Shown here: positions 40,019 through 49,100 of the stretch, one piece after another
Layout: each line of letters begins with the position of its first letter
Position numbering within the stretch: position 1 is the first letter of the stretch
Source of the DNA: Polyangiaceae bacterium
GTDB taxonomy: Bacteria; Myxococcota_A; Polyangia; Polyangiales; Polyangiaceae
Assembly (NCBI GenBank): GCA_025353725.1
Contig: JANXOF010000016.1
Coordinates: 149,380-213,379, forward strand
Direction: 5' to 3'
Length of the DNA stretch: 64,000 nucleotides
Position numbers and translations under genes: made by a program
Notes under the pieces: generated by a model
Database searches by the model: none
What the model saw: only the letters and a program-made list of their open reading frames with translations
What the model was told of the DNA's origin: nothing

Positions 40019-40927
40019 ATGAAGTTCATCGAGGCGCTGCTCACTGGGCTTACGCAAGGCGCAATGATAGCGCTCGTGGCGCTTGGCTATACGATGGTCT
40101 ACGGCGTCCTAAAACTCATCAACTTCGCGCACAGCGAAGTTTTCATGATGGGCGCGTACGTCGGCCTTTTCCTCATCACGGCGTTTGGCGGCACGGCGAA
40201 CCCTGTGGTTGCAGGGATCGCAGGCACGCTGCTTGCGATGGTGGCCGCTGCGCTCTTGGGCATCGCGCTCGAGCGCGTGGCGTACCGTCCTCTCCGCGGT
40301 CGTGGCCGAGGCGCACTTCTCCGCATAACGCCGCTCGTGACGGCGCTCGGGATGTCGGTGCTGCTTCAAAACCTGGCGCAGCTTCTCTTCACGGCGAAAT
40401 TTAGGCCGTATCCGCAGCTCATTGCCGGAACGATGACGCTTCCCGGGCTCGGTAGACTGAGCCACTCGCGCGCGCTCATCTTGGCGGTCACGGTCCTTGT
40501 GATGATCGCGCTCGAATTTATTGTAAAGCGCACGTGGTTTGGCAAAGCGATGCGCGCTCTCAGTGCCAACGAGGAGGCCGCGCGGCTCATGGGCATTCGG
40601 ACGTCACGCGTGATCTCAATGACGTTCGCGCTGGGCTCGTCGCTCGCAGCGCTTGGTGCGGTGCTTTTTTGCCTCGACCAATCCCAAGTTTATCCGACGA
40701 TGGGGGTTGTCATTGGGACGCGCGCATTTGTTGCGGCGGTGCTCGGTGGTATCGGAAGTATTACCGGCGCGATGCTCGGCGGTCTTCTGATTGGCATCAT
40801 TGGCGAGCTGGTAAAGCTGACCGACTATTCCGGCGGCGCCGACGTGTTGGTGTTTCTTGTACTGATTGGCGTGCTTCTCGTTCGCCCGTCAGGCCTTCTT
40901 GGGTCGACGCGTACGGAGAAGGTTTAG
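40019..40927 (+). CDS. livH: LivH-type branched-chain amino-acid ABC permease
   Basis: 302 residues with about eight transmembrane segments. The LivH landmarks are FIEALLTGLTQGAMIALVAL, YTMVYGVLKLINFAHSEVFM, the EAA-type loop around ALSANEEAARLMGIRTSRVI, and GTRAFVAAVLGGIGSITGAM near the end. AGAGGA precedes the ATG by 9 nt. It forms a two-gene operon with the binding protein upstream; no LivM or ATPase genes follow. It then converges on the PhyH gene. Confidence 0.9.
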   Translation: MKFIEALLTGLTQGAMIALVALGYTMVYGVLKLINFAHSEVFMMGAYVGLFLITAFGGTANPVVAGIAGTLLAMVAAALLGIALERVAYRPLRGRGRGALLRITPLVTALGMSVLLQNLAQLLFTAKFRPYPQLIAGTMTLPGLGRLSHSRALILAVTVLVMIALEFIVKRTWFGKAMRALSANEEAARLMGIRTSRVISMTFALGSSLAALGAVLFCLDQSQVYPTMGVVIGTRAFVAAVLGGIGSITGAMLGGLLIGIIGELVKLTDYSGGADVLVFLVLIGVLLVRPSGLLGSTRTEKV

Positions 40928-40929
40928 GC

Positions 40930-40955
40930 GCGCGCGTTGCCTACCACACGCGCGC
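40930..40955. other. GC-repeat hairpin in the convergent LivH/PhyH spacer
   Basis: GCGCGCGT (40930-40937) pairs with ACGCGCGC (40948-40955) around a 10-nt loop, immediately after the LivH stop. The sequence is also a direct repeat (GCGCGCGTT, then CCTACCACAC or ACCACACAC). There is no T-run. It may be a bidirectional, factor-assisted transcription end. Confidence 0.3.
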
Positions 40956-40956
40956 G

Positions 40957-41712
40957 TTACCACACACGTACGAAGCTGCGGGGGGCGCGCTTCTTCCGCA
41001 TGCATTTCGTGGCTCCGTCGATGTAGCAGACGCTCAACGCGCGGCGCGGCTGGCCAAGCGCGGTTCGACCCGATCGGTGCCAGAGATGGTTGTGAATCAG
41101 CAGCACTTCGCCCGCTTCGACCGGTAATTTTAGCGCTCGCATCTCCACGTCTGCCCGGTCAACATGGTCCCTCGGGACGACTCCGCCCACTGCCGTTGCA
41201 AGTCCGTTCAGGTGCGTCCCGGGCACGACCTCGAGGCACCCTCCGTTGGCTGGCGCGTCGTCGAGTGCGGTCCAAATCTGGAGCACGGGATCTCGGTCGA
41301 GACCCCAGAAGTTGCCGCCGTCTTGGTGCCACGGAAGATTCGAGCCGCCACCTGCGTGCTTGTTCATCAGGAACGCTCGATAGAGCGCGATGCCGTCGCT
41401 GCCCTCGTAAACAGCCGCGGCTACACGCCTGAAAACGTCGGCCGAGAGCCATGCCCAAAAGAGAGGGTCTTTCTCGAGCTTCTCGATTTTGCGGTACGCG
41501 AGCGACGGCCCCTGAAAGCCTTGGCCGTACGCGAGGTCTTCGTAACGACCGGTTTCCGAGTCGTGCTGGAAGAAGAGACCTTCGTACGTCACCTCACCTC
41601 TCATGATCGCATCGATACGCTCTCGTAGAGGCGCAAGCGTCTCCTCGTCGGCGAGTTTGCCGAGCCTCGCCCAGCCGTGGACGCGATAGTGCGAGAGCGC
41701 TTCGTCGATCAT
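40957..41712 (-). CDS. Phytanoyl-CoA dioxygenase (PhyH) family protein
   Basis: 251 residues of the Fe(II)/2-oxoglutarate dioxygenase superfamily. The iron ligands are visible as H129-x-D131 in LPWHQDGGNFWG and the distal His in LIHNHLWHRSGR, followed by an Arg for 2-oxoglutarate. Other family blocks are GCLEVVPGTHLNG and PVEAGEVLLIHNHL. PhyH proteins hydroxylate lipids or natural-product intermediates; the substrate here is unknown. The ATG directly abuts the stop of the aldo/keto reductase (TAGATG), so both genes form one minus-strand unit. Confidence 0.9.
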   Translation of the reverse strand: MIDEALSHYRVHGWARLGKLADEETLAPLRERIDAIMRGEVTYEGLFFQHDSETGRYEDLAYGQGFQGPSLAYRKIEKLEKDPLFWAWLSADVFRRVAAAVYEGSDGIALYRAFLMNKHAGGGSNLPWHQDGGNFWGLDRDPVLQIWTALDDAPANGGCLEVVPGTHLNGLATAVGGVVPRDHVDRADVEMRALKLPVEAGEVLLIHNHLWHRSGRTALGQPRRALSVCYIDGATKCMRKKRAPRSFVRVW

Positions 41713-42738
41713 CTACCGCACGTAGTACGTATCGGTGCCGAGCCACTCTTTATAAAGCGCATCGACCCCTCGGCGAGCTTCGGGGGAGAGGGCAAGCGCG
41801 CAAGCGGCGACACTCTCTTCGAGCTGTTTGACAGAGGCCGGCCCCAGCAAAACGCTATCTACGCCTGGCGCCGTCGACAGCCACGCGTAGGCCAGCTCAA
41901 TCAGTGACATCGATTGGGCGCGCGCGACCTCGAGAACGGCCTCCGTTCGACTAAACATGCCGTCGGTAAAATAGCGACCTTGGTAAAGCCTATTTTTGTC
42001 GAATCGCGAGCCACGCTGGGTTGACCCGTCGCGGGTATGCTTTCCCGTGAGGAGCCCACCCGCAAGCGGGTTGTAAACGGTCGTGTGGAGTCCGTACTGA
42101 CGCGCGAAGGGAAAGTACTCGACGTCGAGTTGCCGCAGCAGAACATTGTAGAGTTGCTGGGCCATCACGGGGCGTGGCATAGCGCGTGCCTCAGCCTTGT
42201 GGATCATCTCGAGGATTTGCCAAGCGCCATAGTTCGAGACGCCCCATGCGAGAATTTTCTTCTCCTCCAGCAGTTCGGCAAGCGCGTCCAACGACTCGTC
42301 GATCGGGGTGTCGTGGTCGGGTACGTGAAGGTAATAAACGTCGATGTAACGGGTGCCGAGTCGCCTTAAGCTTCCTTCGATTGCCTCACGGATACGTGCG
42401 CGGCTGAGCCCTTCTGGTTTGCCATTCACCCGTCCGAATCCGCACTTCGTAGCGACGCTTATCCCCTCGCGGTCGCCGCCAAGCGCTTCGCCGACGAGAG
42501 TTTCCGAGAGGCCGTCACCGTAGGCGTTCGCCGTATCGAGGTGCACAATACCTAAGTCGAGCGCTCGCCTGACGATCGCTTTCGACTCGGCCGCGGAGGT
42601 TCGCTTGCCGAAGTTCATGGTCCCCAACGCGAGAGAGGCGTGTTCGCCGTCGGCGCGTAGTTTCGTAACAGCGGCTTGAGGGTGTTGATTCACGATGCCG
42701 GACAGTAGCAAAAAGCCCTCGCGAAAAGCGTAACTCAT
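41713..42738 (-). CDS. Aldo/keto reductase
   Basis: 341 residues from 42738. The start may be later, for example a GTG at 42693, because the first 15 residues do not look family-like. The NADPH-dependent TIM-barrel catalytic tetrad is visible: Asp in VHLDTANAYGDG, Tyr in the same segment, Lys in VATKCGFG and His in YYLHVPDHDTP. Other blocks are LALGTMNFGKR, GVSNYGAWQILEM and AYAWLSTAPGVDSVLLG. Substrate is not predictable. The downstream PhyH dioxygenase is translated directly after it, suggesting sequential redox steps on one compound. It diverges from the phosphofructokinase gene. Confidence 0.9.
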   Translation of the reverse strand: MSYAFREGFLLLSGIVNQHPQAAVTKLRADGEHASLALGTMNFGKRTSAAESKAIVRRALDLGIVHLDTANAYGDGLSETLVGEALGGDREGISVATKCGFGRVNGKPEGLSRARIREAIEGSLRRLGTRYIDVYYLHVPDHDTPIDESLDALAELLEEKKILAWGVSNYGAWQILEMIHKAEARAMPRPVMAQQLYNVLLRQLDVEYFPFARQYGLHTTVYNPLAGGLLTGKHTRDGSTQRGSRFDKNRLYQGRYFTDGMFSRTEAVLEVARAQSMSLIELAYAWLSTAPGVDSVLLGPASVKQLEESVAACALALSPEARRGVDALYKEWLGTDTYYVR

Positions 42739-42821
42739 GCGTGAGTTACGCTTTCGAGGAGCAGGGGCATTTGGTAGAGGTCACCGTCTAGGAACCTGTA
42801 GCCTCACTGCGGAGTCGAAAA

Positions 42822-44114
42822 GTGGAGAAAAACGAAAAGCTCGCCATCCTCGTCGGGGGCGGTCCCGCCCCCGGCATCAACAGCGTCATCGGCGCGGCCA
42901 CGATTCGTGCGTGCGCCTCGGGCGTCGAGGTGCTCGGCGTCCAGGACGGCTTCAAGTGGCTTATCGAGGGTGATACCTCGCGGGTCACGGCGTTGACCAT
43001 TGCCGACACGAGTCGCATCCACTTTCGCGGTGGGTCCATGCTCGGGATCTCTCGGGCGAACCCGACCAAGAGTCCGGAGCTCCTCGCGAAGTGCCTCGGC
43101 ACGCTCCATCGCATGGGTGTCGGCATGCTCGTGACTATCGGTGGCGACGACACCTGTTTCAGCTCGAGCCAGCTCGCGAAGGCCTCGCGGAGCAAGCTTC
43201 GCGTCGTCCACGTTCCGAAGACCATCGACAATGATCTCGACCTCCCGCAAGACGTCTACACGTTCGGCTTTCAGACGGCGAGACACATAGGCGTTGAGAT
43301 CGTCAAGAACCTCATGGTTGACGCGAAGACAACGTCACGCTGGTACTTCGTTATCGCGATGGGCCGGAAAGCCGGTCACCTTGCGCTCGGAATCGGCAAA
43401 GCCGCCGGAGCGACTCTCTCTCTCGTCTCTGAGGAGTTCGAGCATCCCGTCGCACTCTCCAAAGTCGTCGATACGCTCGCGGGCGCGATCATCAAGCGCC
43501 TGTCACAGGGTCGCACCGACGGTGTCGCGGTTCTCGCGGAGGGCCTTGTCGAGCACATTCGCCCAAGCGATATTGAAGGACTCGAAGGCGTCGAACGCGA
43601 CGCGCACGGGCATATCCGCATCGCGGAGGTCGATTTCGGCAATCTGGTAAAAGCCGCAGTCAAGAAACAGCTTGGCACGCTCGGAATCAACGCCACGATC
43701 GTGCCAAAGAACATAGGCTACGAGGTGCGCTGCGCGGACCCTATCCCGTTCGATATGGAGTATACGCGAGACCTTGGGTACTGCGCCGCACGCCACGTCA
43801 TCGAAGGCGGGACGGAGGCGCTGATTAGCATTCAGAGAGGCAGCTTCGTGCCTGTTCCTTTCGCGCAAATCATGGATCCCATCACGGGTCGCATGCGTGT
43901 GCGCATGGTCGACGTCACCTCAGATTGCTATAAAATAGCGCGAAGCTACATGCTGCGACTTAAAGCCGAGGACTTGGAAGACCGCGTCGAGCTCGCTCAC
44001 TTAGCGGCGGCTGCGAATCTGTCGCCGAACGAGTTCCGAGAGCGTTTCGGCTATCTCGTCGAAAACGAATCCCGCTCGAGCATAGGCTCGCTCAAGTCCG
44101 CGCAGACTGCCTAG
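42822..44114 (+). CDS. pfp: PPi-type phosphofructokinase
   Basis: 430 residues from a GTG at 42822 with GGAG about 8 nt upstream. The PFK fold is clear: LVGGGPAPGINSVIG, TIGGDDTCFSSSQL (107-120), VHVPKTIDNDLDLP (129-142), GRKAGHLALGIG and EGLVEH. Two determinants point to pyrophosphate rather than ATP as phosphoryl donor: Asp in place of the second Gly of GGDGS (Asp110 in GGDD), and Lys instead of Gly in PKTIDND (Lys133). The enzyme would convert fructose 6-phosphate to the 1,6-bisphosphate reversibly. It lies alone, convergent with the PATAN-J gene. Confidence 0.88.
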   Translation: MEKNEKLAILVGGGPAPGINSVIGAATIRACASGVEVLGVQDGFKWLIEGDTSRVTALTIADTSRIHFRGGSMLGISRANPTKSPELLAKCLGTLHRMGVGMLVTIGGDDTCFSSSQLAKASRSKLRVVHVPKTIDNDLDLPQDVYTFGFQTARHIGVEIVKNLMVDAKTTSRWYFVIAMGRKAGHLALGIGKAAGATLSLVSEEFEHPVALSKVVDTLAGAIIKRLSQGRTDGVAVLAEGLVEHIRPSDIEGLEGVERDAHGHIRIAEVDFGNLVKAAVKKQLGTLGINATIVPKNIGYEVRCADPIPFDMEYTRDLGYCAARHVIEGGTEALISIQRGSFVPVPFAQIMDPITGRMRVRMVDVTSDCYKIARSYMLRLKAEDLEDRVELAHLAAAANLSPNEFRERFGYLVENESRSSIGSLKSAQTA

Positions 44115-44125
44115 CGAGGCCTGCA

Positions 44126-45940
44126 CTATTTCTTGAACAGCTTCCCGAAGATGCCGCCGCGACCTTCTGGCTGCGGCGGCGCAAGGCTTGGCTGGCGGTT
44201 CGAGGCCGGGGCTGCCCCGCCAGCACTGGGTGCACGTTCCGGCGGGGGGCTCGATTGCCCGCCTCGGAGATTGAAGAGGCGAACTTCGCGTAATGCGTCG
44301 AGGTTGCGCGGATTGAGCTGCGAAGCCTTCTTGAAATCCCGCACGGACTTCGCCGTTTCCGCAATCCGTTTATAGAGCATCCCGCGCCAGAAATAGGCTC
44401 GCTCCGAGTTCGCATTCGACTCGATGCAGCGGTCGAAGACAGCAATTTTTTCGAGTGTCGGTGCGCGCCCGAGCGCATCGGGCTTGAGCGCTTGGAGCCA
44501 TGTCACCATCGCAAGGTAGTCGGCTTGCTTTGGGTCGAGCGCAAGTGCCTTGGACGCATGGACCATGGCCTGTCCAGTATCGTTTCTCTTGAGAAACACT
44601 TCCGCTTTCTGGAACTCCGTCGAAGCGTCGAGGATCGCGTGAATCATGGCTTGATCGTCGGGAGTTGCGCCGCCGTCTTTCAAAAGCCTCATGTACTCGG
44701 CGCGGCGCTCCTTGTCGCAGAGCGTCGCGTTGGCCTCCGTGAGATGCGTAAAGACCTTGCTACACGCATCTTTGGCATCGACGAGGGCTGCGGGTAGGCG
44801 GTCCGGATGCCAGACCTTGGCGAGACCAAAAAATGCTTCTTGTATCGTCTCTGGCGAGGCGTCAGTCTCGACACCGAGCATTTCAAAGTAGTTTTGCGCC
44901 GATATGGCTGTCGCACGACCGATGATTTTTTGCTTTAGCGATTTGTGGTCGAGGGCGGACGGATTTGCAAGCGATACCGCATCCGTACTTGGGCTAGCGG
45001 CGGGTATGCTCAGCGGGATGGGCTGAGGCATCGGACTCGCGAGTCGCCCGTCGGATGCGTTGCGCGGGGCCGCTTCCTCGACGACGAGCGGCGCGCGCTG
45101 GAAGGGTCTCGTCTGTATTTTGACACGCGCGAAGACCTGGCTGTTCTCTGCATCAGGGACGAGACTCGCCGACGGATTGCCTATAAGATCGACCTGTTTT
45201 GTAATAATGAGTACGTACACGAGAAGCTGGGCGACATCGGCTTCCACGACGCTCGTGCTCGCGAAGTCGGCGACGCGCGTAGCGCGAGTGCGTAGTCGCT
45301 CTAGCGCGCTGATCTCGAGCGCCGTGAACTTGAATCGGTCGAGGCTTGCATTTGCTTTGATGCGCACTGCGGCGCCATCTACGCGGCGGAGCGTCGCTTC
45401 GATGTGGTCCCACGCGGGGTGTTGCCTCACCCCACGCCAGAGCGCGGGAAGTGGGTCGATGGGCGTTGGAGTGCCGCCGTAGCGTTGGAGGGTGTCGACT
45501 CCCTCGTAATAAGAGAAGATTACGTCAGGTGACAATCCGAAAATGTATTCGACTTTGCGATCGAGTTGCGCCCGAACACCAGCCTCAATTCCCGCGTCAT
45601 CGGTCGCTCCGAGTTCTCTTAAAATCTGCCCCTGAAGTCGAGGACTTTCGGTCATCCGCGCCTGCGACGCTCGTACGGCCTCGAGGCTCACGAGCCCAAG
45701 TTCGGCCATCACATCGCCAAGATAATAAACGCCGTCCGTCGTTCGCAGCTTGGCTGGAACGCCTTGAATGACCTGCATCGTCGCCACGGACTGTTCATCG
45801 GCCGAGTCGCCGCTGCGGCTTCCAAGACTGAACTCAAATGTCCCCGTAAGGGCGCGTTCGAGCGCATACACGAGCAGATGCGGAAACGGAGTTTGTGCGA
45901 ACGTGCCCTGTGCAGTTGGATCCGGGGACGGGGGGAGCAT
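44126..45940 (-). CDS. PATAN (DUF4388)-J domain-TPR protein
   Basis: 604 residues. The N-terminus has a PATAN/DUF4388-type module: GTFAQTPFPHLLVYALERAL, VIQGVPAKLRTTDG, YYLGDVMAELGLVS. A Pro/Ser linker leads to a DnaJ domain at about 349-415 (NYFEMLGVETDASPETIQEA, then the HPD tripeptide at 378-380). The C-terminal part has TPR helices (AEVFLKRNDTGQAMVHASKA, LDPKQADYLAMVTWLQALKP). J domains stimulate DnaK ATPase. PATAN domains occur with response-regulator systems in deltaproteobacteria. It should be cytoplasmic, with no membrane segment. It is transcribed convergently with pfp and divergently from the large kinase gene. Confidence 0.85.
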   Translation of the reverse strand: MLPPSPDPTAQGTFAQTPFPHLLVYALERALTGTFEFSLGSRSGDSADEQSVATMQVIQGVPAKLRTTDGVYYLGDVMAELGLVSLEAVRASQARMTESPRLQGQILRELGATDDAGIEAGVRAQLDRKVEYIFGLSPDVIFSYYEGVDTLQRYGGTPTPIDPLPALWRGVRQHPAWDHIEATLRRVDGAAVRIKANASLDRFKFTALEISALERLRTRATRVADFASTSVVEADVAQLLVYVLIITKQVDLIGNPSASLVPDAENSQVFARVKIQTRPFQRAPLVVEEAAPRNASDGRLASPMPQPIPLSIPAASPSTDAVSLANPSALDHKSLKQKIIGRATAISAQNYFEMLGVETDASPETIQEAFFGLAKVWHPDRLPAALVDAKDACSKVFTHLTEANATLCDKERRAEYMRLLKDGGATPDDQAMIHAILDASTEFQKAEVFLKRNDTGQAMVHASKALALDPKQADYLAMVTWLQALKPDALGRAPTLEKIAVFDRCIESNANSERAYFWRGMLYKRIAETAKSVRDFKKASQLNPRNLDALREVRLFNLRGGQSSPPPERAPSAGGAAPASNRQPSLAPPQPEGRGGIFGKLFKK

Positions 45941-46155
45941 GGCAGGCTGCAGCGACTAATCTACACGGCCCTCATGGTGGTGTGCGAGTGTCGACAGCGT
46001 CGACCGTTGCGGTTTTCGGTTTCGAGTCGCACAATCAAGATTCGACTTCGGCGTGCCGCGTTGCGGTGTCTGACCGACCCTTTTCCCTACTCCTGCCACT
46101 TCTGCGTAAATGGGCGCAGTAAGCCGCTAGGAGCCTTCCCGATTCCTCTAAACCG

Positions 46156-49100
46156 TTGATCCCCGTCCAAATCGCTCAGTTCGAGATCGTCAAGAAGCTC
46201 GGAGCGGGCGGAATGGCCGAGGTGTTTCTTGCGCGCAAGCGAGGCGCAGAGGGGACGGTCAAGGTCGTCGTTCTTAAACGAATTTTACCTGAGTTCACGG
46301 CGTCAACGCGTTTCCGTTCGATGTTTATCGACGAGGCGCAGCTGGCGACGCGACTCAATCATCCGAACGTGGTTCAGGTGTATGAGTTTTCAAACGAGGG
46401 CGCGGAGGGGCACGTGCTCGCGATGGAGTACGTCGAGGGGTGCGACCTCGGCTACATGATGGCCGCCGCGAAGGCTGCCGGTCAGCGGATTCCGCCTTGG
46501 GCGTCGGCTTGGATGATCGCCGAAGCCGCGAAAGGCCTTCATTACGCGCACGAAAAGCGCGATGAAGGAGGCGTCCCACTCGAGATCGTCCACCGTGATG
46601 TCTCCCCCCAAAACGTTTTGCTGGCGCTCGATGGTGGAGTGAAAATCGCCGATTTCGGCATCGCCAGCGCACGGCTCACCGAGGAGGAAGAAGGCGTACT
46701 CAAGGGCAAATTTGGGTACATGTCGCCCGAGCAGGCGCGCGGGGAGAAAGTCGACCGCCGTGGGGATCTCTACGCGCTAGGTGTCATTTTTTGGGAGTGC
46801 CTAACGGGTCGCCCGCTCCACGGCGGTTTGGGAGGTAGCGCGCTTCTCGAGTGCGTTCGGTCGGGAACGCTCGAGCCGCCGAGCACGTACGTCCGTGATC
46901 TCCCGCAGGAGTTAGAGACGATCGTACTCAAGCTGCTCGCGCTACGGTCTGCAGACCGGTACGCCACCGGACGCGAAGTCGCAGCCGCGATAGGGCGCGC
47001 GATGCTGCTCAAGCAGGAATTCGTCGATGCTTCCACGCTGGAGGGCGCGATGGCGTCGCTCATGCCTCGCCTTCGTGCCGAGTTTACTGAAAATAAGCCG
47101 CGAATCGAGCAGCAAACGCAGGCGGCGGCGCCGCGCGCGCTCGTCGGCGGTGAAGGTTCTAAGCCGCCTCAAGCACGTCGCACGAGTACTCCTCCTTCCG
47201 CTGGAGGATCATGTAAGCCCGACGCACGCGAAGTTCGACATGTTGCGATCGTGACGCTGCGTTGGATAGAACGTACCCACCGCGATGGGCATTCTTTCGC
47301 GCCTGACTCGTCGGAAGGGCGCCGAGCGCATGAGCGGATGCTCGAACGCCTCCGCGGGATGTTTGGTGACATGGCTTACAAGCGCGGGATGCGCTGGGTG
47401 TGGTCGAGCGACAGGGAGGCCCGGGCGATAGCGGGGCTCGGGCCGAAGTCGGCGAAGTCAGCCTCCGACGCCGCGTGGCTTGCTCTCGAAACCCACGAGG
47501 CGATTCGGGCGATTGAAGACGATTCTTCGCTTCCACTCGGCGCCTCGATTTCGATTGTTCGCGGCATCGCTTCGGGATCGCGTGATGCCGAGGGGAATCT
47601 CGTTCGCTACGTGCTCCACGTGCCCGTAAGCTACCTTGCGGACGTCCTTTCGCGCGCTACCCCGGTCAACGCGACGTGGGTAGCCGGCGGCGTCTATCGC
47701 TTGGTCCGCCCGGATTTTCGTTGGACGGACGCCCCTACGCTTGATTTGAGGGTCGACTCTTCGGTTTCGGATCGCCTCCAACACTTGCCTCCTATCATGC
47801 GTGTCTACGCACTCGATAGGAGCCTATCGCGCGAGGAGAAGGAGGCCGCACAAGCGGGCGCAGAAACCGCTTTGGTGGGTCGTGACCTGGAAAAAGCGGA
47901 GCTCCACGCGGCGTACCACGCCGCCGTTAACACCGTCACGGCGGGAACCTTGTGTTGCCGCGCGGTCGTAGGCGAACTTGGCATTGGGAAGACAGCGCTT
48001 GTCGCCACGTTCGCGTCTGAGCTCTCGCCCCATGTCCGGCATATACGTGTCGAATGCACTCCTGTGCGCATGGAGGTCGCGTACAGTGCGCTCGCGGACC
48101 TCGTCCGTGACGCGGTAGGCGCGACGGGCGACGAGTCCTACGAGGCTCTCGCAGCGCTCATCGTAAGAACGGGCGGATTTGCGCGGCCGTCGGACATCAC
48201 GAATCCACTCGTGGCGCGACTTGCCGAAATCGCAGCGAATCAACAGGACACGTATCTCGACCCGCGGGCGCAGGCTGAGGACGAAGACCGACACCATCGT
48301 AAGCGAGTGTTGGTTCACGCGGTTCGGCACCTCGTCGCAACGTTGGCTCGGGCGGCGCCGGTCCTTATCATCGTGGACGGGCTTCAGTGGGCTGATAAGC
48401 CTTCGCTTGACCTTCTCGGAGACCTTGTTAAGTCGCCGGAGCCCCTTCCGCTTCTCCTCATTTTCGTGACGCGTTCGGAACCGCGCGTCGCCGCCTTCCT
48501 CGAAGGCAAGGTTCGCGTCGAGCTTCATTCACTCTCGGCTGAGGAGCAAATTCGCCTCGTGGAGATGCGGCTCGACGTACGTGAAGGCGTCCGAGACGTA
48601 TGCGCCGAGCTTATGGCACGCGTGGGCGGCAATCCGTTCTACCTGCTCGAAATGCTCGATGCCCTGCTTGAGCGTGGCGTGCTCGAAATTCAGGGCGATT
48701 CGCTCGTGCGTCCGTATGGCACGGGCCTCGAATCGATGGGTCTTCCGTCAACTCTCGAACAACTCCTCGGCGACCGCATTCAGGAGCTGCCCGGTCCGGA
48801 GCACGTGCTCGTGGACTGGCTCGCAGTTGCGGGCGGACCGCTTGGCCTCGTCGACCTAGCGCAATTAAATGCGCGGTCCGCGGCCCATCGCGCGACGGGC
48901 GCCCCGCGTGCGATTCATGACCTCGCAACGGTTATGCATCGAGCGAATGAGAGCGTAATCTCTCAACTCTGTGCGCGGGGTTTGTGCGATCGACGAGGCG
49001 ACCTTCTCGACTTCCGCCACTCACTCACGAGGGATGTCGCCTACGCATCGCTCGAACCACTTACGCTAACTCGCTTACACCGTACGCTCGGCGAGCATCT

